64,000 nucleotides of DNA from Luscinia megarhynchos (taxonomy: Eukaryota; Chordata; Aves; Passeriformes; Turdidae): contig JAPFBE010000002.1 of the NCBI GenBank assembly GCA_034336665.1, forward strand, positions 32,715,406-32,779,405. The letters run 5' to 3'. Position numbers and translations under genes: made by a program. The notes beneath the pieces are model-generated. The model did not search any database. It worked only from the letters and a program-made list of their open reading frames with translations, and was not told the DNA's origin. Shown one piece after another: positions 1 through 11,062 of this stretch. Each line of letters opens with the position of its first letter. Position 1 is the stretch's first letter.

Positions 1-681
1 GACTAAAGCACCCATTGTTGCCTTTTGTGCTGTAGCTGCTAATGCAGTTTAAAGCATAAAAAACCATTTGAGTCAATGTTTGTGTGGAATAATTCCTCCT
101 GCTTTGACTTTGCTACTGACATTTCAAAGTAAAAAACATTTCCACTTTACCTAAGATGGGTCTTAATCAGTTTTGTTTCTGCCATGCTAAAGTCTCATCT
201 CGACTAGGAGAAAGCAAGAAGTTGCAATTGTAGTGAATAGGAGGTGAAATGCATAAGTAACATGTCAACATTATGTTAGTGCTTAGCAACGTGAAACCCC
301 TACATGGAAGACCACCACACACCACCTAAACAACCACCTCATAAAAGCCTTCATCAACCAAGACTGACTATTGGAGATGATTGATCTGGTCCATGATTAA
401 ATGTACTCTACCAATTCACGTTCTTCAGTTTTAAAAAGCTTAGTCCCCTGTTAAAAATTCATTGGCTGACATTCAAGTGCACCACAATTTTATTTCATTC
501 TGGATATATAAGCTATAGAAGAGGAGCAGATTCTGTGGAAATAAAAAAAAAATCTTTCCATTTTAGTTGTTCATATTTCTTCCATTAAGACTTGGTTTCA
601 AGCCTTACCTTACTAAAATTTGTCCAGGTCATTAAAAATAACCAACAACTGTATTTATCTCTGAAGATAAATATGTGTATG

Positions 682-1492
682 TGTTGCATTTGGGTGTCAA
701 GGTTTTGGTGGGGGGGATACAGGGGTGGCTTCTGTGAGAAGCTGCCAGAAGCTTCCCCCATATCCAGCAGAGGCAATGCCAGATGGCTCCAGGATGGACC
801 CACTGCTGGCCAAGGGTGAGCCAGATGGTGCTGGCACCTCTGGGATAATGTGTTTAAGGGTAAAAATATTGTTTTACAAGACCAAATGCTGCCAGGCATG
901 ATAGGAGTGAGAATACATGAGAGAAACAGCCCTGCAGACACCAAAGTCAGTGAGAAAGGAGGGGAAGGAGGGCAAGAAGGTGCTCCAGGCATGGAAGGGA
1001 CCAACACTGGAGCAGTTCAGAAAAAACTGGAGCCCTTAGGAGGAAGTCATGTTGGAAAAGTTCATAGAGGACTGCCTCCCATGGGAAGGGCCACGTGTAG
1101 AGCAAAGAAAGAGTGTGAGGGAGTCCTCCCCATGGGAAGGAAGGAGCAGCAGAGACACTGTGGGATAAAGTGGCTGCAGCCCCCGTTTTCTATTCCTCTG
1201 CACTGCTGTGGGGGAAGAGCTGACAGAAAATTGGGAATGAAACTGAGCCCAGGAAGAAGGGAGAGGTGGGGGGAGTTTTCAGATTTGGTTTTATTTCTCC
1301 TTATCCTACTCTGATTTGATTGGTGATGAAATCAAATAATTTTGTCAAGTTTTGCCCTTGGTGGTAACTGGTGAGTGATCTCTCCCCATCCCTATTTTGA
1401 CCCACAAGCCTTTTTTCTCCCCTGCCTATCTGAGGGGGGGAAATGACTTTGGTGAGCACATGGCATCCAATCAGGGTCAGCCCACCACACTG
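682..1492 (+). mobile_element. avian LTR-like element, probably a solo endogenous retroviral LTR
   Basis: The stretch reads like an interspersed element seen many times in bird genomes. It has a G-rich start (ggttttggtgggggg), then a 'gtggcttctgtgagaagctg' block, a purine-rich middle with repeated 'cccatgggaagg' units (about 1077-1138), an A/G-rich 'aggaagaagggagaggtggg' block, and a T-rich 'ttatttctccttatcctact' block close to the end. It begins with TG and ends near 'cccaccaca', which fits LTR ends, but no matching 5-base target duplication is visible. The exact family (ERVL-like is my guess) is unconfirmed. A 154-codon open frame at 850-1314 lies wholly inside the element and has no gag, pol or env feature, so it is treated as incidental. 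No internal retroviral coding region or second LTR is seen. Confidence 0.6.
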
Positions 1493-4400
1493 CATTTAAC
1501 AAAGTTTTGTCCTTTCATCAGTACAAGGCTGCTCTTTTAGAAAGCACAGACTTCTTCTGTATAAAACTTTTGACTTACCAGAGGAAAATATATGCATGGG
1601 TGAAAAAAAATTTAGGTTTAGAACAGTGTGTAATCAAGTAAAGGGGAGAGAACTCATTGAAGTCCACTAAATACTGATAACAGCTCTTTCTCCCTATGAT
1701 TTCAAAGATTTGCTAAAGCAAATGCAAATTTGAGAAAGAAATGTGAGAGAAGAAAACTTTACTGGAAATCAGGTATTACCTTTCATTTGATTTTCCATAT
1801 GCATAACTGGTGTAATTTCTCAAGATTCCAATACCTCTCCTAGTAGACCCTCATCTTCACAGAATGAAGTTCCATGATATAAAATAAAAAAGCTTTCTAA
1901 AGATGCCATTTAGCTCACCCCTGCAGCTGTACAGGCTGGGCATAATAAAATGAATGTCAATTTTAAATAAATTTCAAAAAAACTAAACATTGTCCCTGTA
2001 GTTCTTCTAGTGGTGTGACTGCATTGTGAAATCCATGTCAATTGAATGCTCATGAAAGATCATGAAATTATCACAGACTGGACCTTTGCATTTATTCACA
2101 GAATGGACAAAGTGTGTTGCTGAGAATCAATGCACATTTTCATTCTTTCACTACAGGCTTAGATAAGCCATTCAAGGCATGAAAGTGAAGGTAAGTAACA
2201 TCCCTTTTATATATATATTTACTGAGCCTTTTGCTTGTGCAGGACACAGAGGTGTGGTCACTAAAAAGCAGATACAGAACTGTAGCAATGTTTTCTCACT
2301 CTTGACATTAACTGAGGTTAATATGGCAGCAGGGAGGTGAAAAAATATGAATCTCAGCTTCCATTTGAACAATCAGATTTGAAAGACTATTTTCACCATC
2401 CTGTAGTGAATGAGATTGTGTGAGATGGAAAATCTAAGAAAAAGGAATGAAACACTTTGCTTGGCTTAAAAAGCTGTTTTCCAATGTCACAGTAATGTGA
2501 CATTAGTTTAGTAGTATGTGATAGAAATTCTTTCACCTTGCTGATTGTGAAGTTTTAAAATCATTTGTAAAAATTGTCTTGATAAAAATAAGCATGGTCT
2601 GGATATCTGTCAGGGATCTAAATTGAAACCACAGTCATTCATTACTAATCTGCTAAATGATCACTTTTAAAAGAAAAAAACAATCCATATTAAAAATTAG
2701 CATGAAATTGATATTGAAATTAATACATCAAAACACAGAATTCAAACTTTTGTTTGGTTCCATCTCTTTGTGTTTTTCTGCTTTAAGACATTTGCTGAGC
2801 CAAATATAGGATTTACATATTTCATTATCCAAATCATTAGGATGCTAGCTTGGGAGAACAAATGGGATAACATAAGTATGATTACAGCTTATCAAATAAC
2901 ACAGCATCATAAGAGAACAACAGAAAATTTCTGTGCAGCATAATATGCACTCTTCTGCAAAACCAGTTGTGAAGCCTTCAGGTTGTTTGCATTGAAATCT
3001 GAAAACAAACAAGCTATTGGACTTTCAGGCATGTGTTCAACTTCCCTCCTGAGCACATCATTTTGGGACCATATTATATGCTGTTGTTTGTAAGCTGGGA
3101 ACACTTTACTTTTTGCTACCCCCAAACTGAACCACTAATTTTCATGTGAATGAAGTGTAGCTACCAAAATGCTGAATACAGACTCCACTGACTCTGTTGA
3201 TGGTGGCTTGTTAGATACAAAATATTCATCCCAATCAACAAAAGGAGAGGAGTCCACCTTATTACAGCTGCTTCTTTGTAATTCAGCTTCAGGTAATGGC
3301 AAGACACTGGTGTCTTCTAGTCATACCCATTATAAACTGTGATGTAAACCATTACATGAAGAGATAATGAGGAGCACACAAGAAAGACTTCATCAGTGCT
3401 GCAGCTGCATTAGTCCTCATACCCAGTTACTAAAAGTCCTCTGCATATGAGATTGCTCAAGTTTTTATTTCCTAGATATGTGCAGTAATGGTGTGTTGAA
3501 AGAAATGTCTATGCCACAGCTCTTGTTGGAAGACGCTGCAGCCCTGGTAACATGGGAATCTCAGCAGGGATAAATCACCTGATTGGAGTAGCTAAAGCAC
3601 CATGTGGCTTGCAAACCAAGAAGCTTTAAGCTTCAAAGGTAAGGCAAGTAAGAACTTTAAAATAAACAAGGTAATTGTGGCAGATGTGGAGGTACAATGG
3701 CTGCCCTTGTGAATGCTGCAACAATTTTCCAAATACAAGGCTGGTATTAAGTGCATCTTCAAGGTGACAGGTACATTGTGCAGGCCACTGCATAATAGCC
3801 AGGGACAACAATTTAGAACCATTTTTACAGCGGGCACGCCACCTCAGAAGCTACAGACTGACTGGGAAAAGAGGTTTTAAGTTGTTCTTCAAAAAAGGCT
3901 TTTAAAGCTGTATAACCTTTAACACTTGCTACTATTACTGAAGTAAAAGCCTCCATCATAAAGCACTTTAACTGAGCACTCTGAAGCAAATAGTGCACAA
4001 CACTTTTTGCTACAAAATGCATTATCAGGCTATATACACACCTATAACCATAGCTCCACTGTCTGCCAGCTGCCTGCTGCTGTGTGTTGACACAGTCATG
4101 GTTAAAATAAAGAGACTGACCACAACAAGCACACTTTGTTTTAGGAAGTCGATTGTAAAGTAGAATCTGCAGCCCTGTAAGTCTCTGATATTTTAATAAA
4201 CCACACCAACCAGATAGAAGCACATTGTTACAGGATCCAGCCTTGTAAATGAGCTATATTGGCCAGGCTAGCCATGGTGCACCTGGTATTCCAAACATTC
4301 CTGCTATGCATGCCACATGCATGGCTGGTATGCTCTGCAGCCTGTGTATGAAGGAGGTATATTCCATATACCATGTGGAATTCCATATACTTCAGCTGGA

Positions 4401-6919
4401 GAAAGGCCAGGCATTTTAAAAGGCTTCAGGAATTATAAAGTCAAATATCAAAAGTCTCACTAAAAGTACTGCAGTAAATACATTTGAATGAATTTTCAAG
4501 CCTGTGTTGGGGAAGTTGGAAACAGCAGAAAACCAAGGAGGGCTTGTGGCTTATTTATATTCAGGAAAACCATAAAAGAAAGAGAGATTTGTTATGCCTT
4601 CTGCCATGGGGCAGTCTGTGTCTGTCCTTTAGAAAGATGAGGACAGGAGGCACCAGACAGCAGTCTGGCTGTGAAGAGGAAAAGAACAACACAGGCCAAA
4701 TGGCACAAAAGAAATTGAAACAAAAAAAAACCTGTTCTAAGACTAGGAGATAGATTATTTTAAAAAGGATGGGTTACATTTAAGGCTCCTCAGGAACAGT
4801 AGTACAGCAAATCAAAGCTGGATTTCTTTGAAACATTGAGAAGACCTTCCACCATGGCACCTCTGGGCTTCTCCATAGCCAGGACTAAGGAAGTTTGGAG
4901 AGATCTGAACAGATGTGAAAATTCAGCTCATGCAGCAAGGACAGCATTCGTTTGATGTGCTCCTTGGCAACAGGGACCTGCAATCCAGTTATTATCCACG
5001 GCCTGCTGTGTGAGAAGGGAGTGTGGGAGGCACACAGGGTGTGTTTGGGACACACTGAGTCATTACACAGAGCCAGCACTAAATACCTGGTTGTCCAGGT
5101 GGACATGAAAGGATTCAGCAAAACAGGCACCACCAGGAAACCAGGAAAATTTGTTTCTGAGGCAGCTGCTTGAGTTGCATGCTATCATGACAGATAACAA
5201 AGTTTTTGGCAGTAATTATGCTTAGAACCCTTTCAACTTCAAGTGGTAAGATGTAAATTTTGTGGTTCTATATGTGGATAATGAACTAACCCTAGTGAAA
5301 CCGCTGCAGCTTGACTTTAGAAATGGCTGTGGTGTGAGAAAATACCTGCAGCTCACACAGAGGATTGGCAGCCATAGGAAAGACCACATATGTTCTCAGC
5401 CAACAGGGAATAGGTCACCCTGCCTATAACCTGTTTACCTTCAGCCTATCTTCCCATAAGCATTGTGTTGGTCCCGATTCCTTGAATAAAAAAGAAAAAA
5501 ATAGAGCAGAAATATGTTTTGCAAGGGCTATGACCATCACTGTTAATATGATCATGTACAGCAATATTTGGCAATGTGACAGAGACAAACCAGAGGAGAT
5601 GCAAGACTTTTGACTAAATGTGAAGACAGACACTGAAGAGGCTCATTGGTTTTTTTTTTTCCAACAAACCCCTCTGCCAGAGAATCCACATCCCTGAGTG
5701 CACTAACAGATCACTGCTCCAGAAGGTACAGGTCACTTGTCAGATGGTGGGTTATGCTTCTAAGCCTGCCCTTACAGAAAGGAAGGATGTTGGCCTTGGT
5801 CCTTCCTTTTTAGCACCAAATGCAAGTAGCATTTTGCAGTGTGCAAATATACAGATGCACTGACAGAAAAAAAATTAGTTCTTGTACTAAAACCCTCTTA
5901 TTTCTGTATGTGACTATTTTCTCTTGTTCATCCATGGTGTAAGACCAAGAAAAATATGGCCCCATCATTCTTTACATTCTCTAAATTGGAGAATACTATT
6001 CCTAGACCATAACAACTCATCTGGCTCTTTCCCCACTGGTAGCAATAGTGTTTCCTTCCACTGGCCCAAAAGGCCATCAAGGTATTAGAACTCTCAGAAA
6101 TAACTTTGGGATGTGCAAAACAGTACTGTTCTGTTGATGAAGTGATGATGATTAGTAAAATCTAAATAATGTATCTTCTCACCAGTCTGCTCCACCATGC
6201 AGAGAAAAGGCACAGGTCCCTCTGCCCAGCAGCACACCCCAGGGATCAGCTGCAGTGGCAACTCAGCTCTTTTTGAAGGCCACAGATCCCCTCCTTTTAC
6301 CTGTGTGACACACCAAGAATTTTTCATAAAAAATATTAAGTCAAATTACCAACCAAAACCCATCTCTGTTTATTTCAGTGTCTACATATGGTGGTGGTTG
6401 TTTGGAGGTGGAGTTGTTTGGAGACAGCAGGCACCAAGTGCAGGAGGGTGCACCAGTATTTTTATCTGCTCTGAAATGAAACAGTTTGTGGTGCAAATGC
6501 AGTTTATGGATGTTGGAATATTGTGCTTGCAGAGGATTCCATTAAAATCAAAACAAGATGCTTCTTCATACTGGCCAGCTGCAGAGAGATGGCTGATGCC
6601 CTGTAAAGAAACAGCCTTAGAGGCAAGTATAGAAGCTGTCATAATTTGCATTAAATGCATTTGGTATAGTAATTTAGGAAAAGACTGGGAATATGGGAAC
6701 CTATTAACTGATAAGATATAATTCATTTTGGGGGCAAACAGAGTCAATATGGTGCTCAAGGACTGTGTGAGACAAAGTTCATTTTTTACAGAGTTTTTGG
6801 TAAAAATGTACACAAGCCACTTGAAATGAGGAAGGCCACTGTAACCTCACTGAACACCTTTCTACTCAAATTTTATTTTAAAATGTGTCTTTATACCTTT
6901 GCCTATTAGCACTACAGTC
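1493..6919. other. intergenic stretch, no gene recognised
   Basis: AT-rich DNA with only short open frames (up to about 130 codons) that have no recognisable domain and overlap stops in every other frame. The longest, on the minus strand at 3825-4223, is low in charged residues and resembles no family I know. A small perfect inverted repeat is present at 4306-4322, and an 11-base word (attccatatac) occurs twice near 4360-4390. A T run of about 12 sits near 5650. No splice-bounded coding exon was seen. Confidence 0.6.
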
Positions 6920-7440
6920 TTAGGCATGAGAACTACTAACAGGAGCATTCACATGCAGCATTGCTTTCCATCCAGCATTCTGCTCACACATTTTCATCAC
7001 CATCTCTCTCATAGCATGGGAGATGATCCTCACCACATTCTCACCCCTGTAGCCTCTCAAAAGTTTCATCTTTTGTAGAAGACAAGGCAGTCCTTGCACA
7101 TCAAAAATTTTCTCCTTCATAGCTATGGACTGTTCCAAGAGCTGTTTCTTCTCATCAGACAGCAATCCCTGGGCTGTATCCTGATTACCCTCACCAAACC
7201 TGACCCTGGCCTGCAGATTGCTTCCTGTCTCCACCTGGACCTGACTCATTTGACTTGACCCCTGGACCTGGTTTACTTTATGATCTGGACTCACAGTTCC
7301 ACCAGGTTTTTCCCTCTGGGTCTGCCTTGCTCATCTTGCTGTGATGTGCAGGGCTGTGATCTGGACAGTGAGGCACCAGCCCTGCTGACTCCACTGTCTT
7401 GCTCAGCTCATCCTCCCTGAGAAAGAGCCTGTCATCACTG
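6920..7440 (-). pseudogene. possible decayed coding sequence of unknown origin
   Basis: On the minus strand one frame is open from about 7330 to a stop near 6920. It reads like protein, with a Gln/Ser-rich first part and then a charged helical part (LLSDEKKQLLEQ, then ISHAMREMVMKMCEQNAGWK). The track-style start is GTG; the first true ATG is internal. Upstream, a second frame is open over about 7290-7440 (it contains LFLREDELSKTVE and HHSKMSKADPEGKTWW) and would need a frameshift to join the first. The two together suggest a former intronless coding sequence, perhaps a retrocopy or part of a mobile element. No family was recognised, and chance openness in a GC-richer patch remains possible. 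Confidence 0.25.
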
Positions 7441-10400
7441 TTCCCTGACACACATAATATTATTCATGTTGAGGAACTGACTGTATAATTTTGGTTTTGA
7501 GCAGTGTTAAAAGAAGGGTAGGAGGAGGAGTGATGTTCACAGGTCAGTGCTTGGGAATGGCTGTTTAGTTTCATGAATTAAAAATACCTAAAAATTCTAG
7601 GAAATGGGTGCTGGGGCTGGGGACTTTCATGCACATGGGTCAGACCTTGTTCTTGTGCCCATCTTATCCTTACAGGCACTTGGCAGTAAGGATATTAATA
7701 ATATTGACAGTCTTAGACATGTTTGTAAAATGAATGACAAACCTCACAAAAATGTCTTGGCCCAAAATCCTTCCTGATGCCTTAGCCCTAATGATCACTG
7801 TGCAAAAGGAGGAAATCAGTCCAGGAACATTAGACATGAGGACAGCCAGCCACCACTTTCCTGTCACACAAGGTGTGACACAAACAGCAGATGCTCCAAC
7901 AAGGGAATACTACTCTGGGTGCCTTTCCAGTTCATGGACCACACCAGCACTCATGTAGAACCTCTGCTGTGAGACTAGCAGCAAAACTGATTTTAGTGTT
8001 CCTGTTGCTTGTCAATAATCTTAGAGCTGAGGATAGACTGCATTCAGTATCTTGAATGCTTTTACAACAGCAGAAGTCAAACACAAAGTGCATTAAAAAA
8101 CCACCCTATCAATACGCAGATTAGTGACCCTGTTTAAAAATGTCTCCACACACATAGTGCCTAGATTTATTAGGGGACACAATAAAAAATTATGTGTGCT
8201 GACAACTTCAGAACTGATAGTAGAGTCCATGCTCAAAGATTTGATGCATTCCCCCTACCCCAACCAATTTATAAGCACTGAAACAGTGCCTGACAAAATC
8301 TATTCTCTTTTACCTGTTCTTATTATTCCCTGTCCCTAAAATTCTGAACTTCTAATTCCCACTGAGACTTATATTCCATGCCAACCATGAGCTGTACTCC
8401 CTCCTTCTTTCCTGCATTTTATGTGAGCAGTGAAGATGGAGTTTATCTGATGGGTCCTTAAGAAACCACTAGACTGTGACAGGATCATAAGAAAAATAAG
8501 ATCCAAAAGAGAAGTGTGGTGGGATATGGGAATCCATTAACCCTCTGGGCTCAAACTTCCAACCTGTTCTTTACCTTTGAGGACTGTGGGAGAGCTTTCC
8601 TGAAGTTGAGAGAAATGACATTTGTTGGTTCCCCCCACCCAATTCCACACATGCAGTCGTTCAATCACAGCAGGCAAGCTGTGGGTAAAGTGTAGCCTGC
8701 CCTTGGAAACTAATTCCATACTCACTGTTTCCAGTGATCTTCTGCATGTTTGGAGAAGTGCCAAGGTGACTCACTCCATGACTTTTACAGAACCAAAGTG
8801 AGGTTATGTTTCTCTGTGTTGACTTTTTCATAATTTTTGGAGTTGGGTGCAACCTTTCTTCAGTTATATCGGCAATCTCCCCTGATCTCCCAAGCCTTCA
8901 GAACTCTGGAGCATGTTCATTGGCCAGCTGTCTTGGTATCCTCAGACAGAGCCATTAGGGTCCCTTGGACTTGTGGCAGCTGAGTTCTCACATCAATCCC
9001 TGACTCAGTCCTCACCTACTACTGGAAGTTCCTCTTCTCCTTGAACCCTTTCACAAAAAGCACAGAGGACAGGCAGACATTGCTAGTGAAGTTAGGCTTG
9101 GAATACCTCAGCCTGGGTCTATTTTATTAAAACCACTGACCCACTAAACAACTGGGCCATGTTTTGTTACTAAAGTAGGATTAGAAGTTCATGGCAGGGT
9201 TGATGTCCTTCACTAGTTTCAATTGCAACTGAGCTTTGGTTTTTCTAAACCATCCCTGCATTCCTGGGCACTATTTCAAAAGCCATTCTTTGCACCCTGT
9301 AGCTGCTTCTTCTTCTGCCTATAGATGTCTTTTTGCACTGAAGCCTCCAAGTAAGCCTGGTCCTTCTACTGGTGTCTAATGATAGTCAGATAGATGGGAA
9401 AGAAGAATTAAATGAAGAATTTTTAAATCAAGTGTAAGCATTATTGTGATTGCAAGCAATATCGTAGCTGGACTAATAATAACCAGTCTGTGGTATTTTC
9501 ATTATATTTTTAATCAGTAACAAATAAAAGTGAGCTTGTGTTTGTCTCTAACAACACCTTGAGTGGAACAACAGCTGGGAAGGAGCAGCAACCTGTGCTG
9601 ATAAAGTGTCAGCATCAGAAGATACTTCTCTGCTTCATCTATGGGAGTAGATCAAATCAAGCATCTGATTAGGGTCTTGCACCTCCCTTTGCCCTACCCT
9701 GCAGGAGGAACTGGGAGTGCCCATCTCACACTCTGACACAAACCTCCTCACAAAGCACCAGGGAGAGACTGGACTGAAAAGCAGAGCAAGGGTACTGGAG
9801 GGCAGCAGGGATTTGAAGGACCTGCATGAGGAAAGAGCAGGCAAAACCAGCTGAGGATGCTGCCCAAGGCTGCCTTGGGACTGTGCCCAATCTGCAAGCT
9901 GGGTCCTCTCCAGGAGTGAGAAGAGGGAGAGGGAGGGTGTTTGCTGTGGTAGCTCCTCCTCGGGGTGGAACCATCTCTGCAGATTAACCACAAAAGTTGC
10001 CTCCAGGAGTGTAGAGGTGAACTTTTGCTGTGTGGCCAAGACACAAAACACCAGTTTTGGTGGTTTAGCAGTGTCCTGTGTGCTCCAGCAGTGAAGGAGT
10101 TGGCTGGAGTCCCCTGGGCAGGGACAGCCATGCCAGTCTGGTTAGGAAGACGAGCATCTAAACATCTTTACAGATGCTGCATTATCATTTCTCAGGAGGC
10201 AGTGCTCAGTTTATCCATAATCCCCAGCAGCTGCTGCTATGACTGCTGTGGTTGCCATGGGAGACTGTCATTTGAGGAGATGGGAGCTCTCCACCACCCA
10301 CAAAAGTATGAGCCAAATTTCTGCATGTGCTGTCCACTATAACCAAGCAGCTGATGTTAGAAAGGCTCCATGTTCTACCCCAAAACCAAGTGTCAGAACC

Positions 10401-10924
10401 CCATTTAAGGCTCACTGGAGCTCTCTTCTGGCCTGTAACCCAGTGAAGGTTGGGGATGCAATAGCAGGTGCAAAATCATCGATAATCTCTGTCTCTAGAC
10501 TTCATACTGGCACTCCACATATACTTGGGAGGATTCATTTGATGCTGCACACACTTTCACCCCCCATATACACACACTTCTGGTCCACCTTCCCACACAG
10601 GCTCCTCAAAATGAGGATCTTCACTTCTTCAGGATCCCACATAGCTCTAAGCTGTTTCTCTTGTCAAAGGCTTTAACAACAGCCTCTGAGAATAGGGTTT
10701 TCACAGCACAAGGCAAAGTGGATTTTTCATGACATGCAGATCTACATGGGAGCACAGGATCTAATGGGAAAGAGATGGATGACTGAAGCAGAGGGATTTT
10801 TGCCAAGATGGCATGATGTCATTAATCCTGGGAGCTAGGCACATTTCCTGGCCCAAACCGTGTCTGAGTATATTTTTAGTCACAGTTTAGTTCACTAGTA
10901 TAGCCACAGTCTGAGTGTCTGTCA
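7441..10924. other. intergenic stretch with a GC-richer patch near 9640-10450
   Basis: No gene was recognised. From about 9640 to 10450 the DNA is richer in G and C, and open frames of 80-145 codons overlap on both strands. This is expected where stop codons are rare and does not itself indicate coding. No frame shows a known domain or consistent splice borders. The patch could be a decayed repeat or part of a non-coding transcript. The sequence alone does not decide. Confidence 0.5.
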
Positions 10925-11062
10925 TCCCAAAATTTTATTTATATTCCCAGCAGGAATCAGCAGAGGGACTTATTCTATTCAATATGCTTATAACCAATTT
11001 AGAGGAAGAAATCCACAATGAAATCTCTGAGTTTTTGAATAATACTAAACTCTCCAGAAGTT
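10925..11062 (+). mobile_element. CR1 LINE fragment, reverse transcriptase region, decayed
   Basis: Plus-strand translation gives LILFNMLITNLEEEIHNEIS followed by EFLNNTKLS. This aligns with the CR1 reverse transcriptase stretch around FNIFINDLDEGIE...KFADDTKL. The catalytic FADD position reads FLNN, so the two active-site aspartates are lost. The piece is short and its flanks no longer resemble CR1, so it is an old relic. CR1 is the dominant LINE of birds and reptiles, which supports the assignment of the host. Confidence 0.6.

Noticed and set aside
850..1314. Plus-strand open frame of 154 codons
   Set aside because: It lies wholly in the LTR-like element, and shows no retroviral protein feature.
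3825..4223. Minus-strand open frame of 132 codons
   Set aside because: No known domain, no splice context, no sign of coding constraint.
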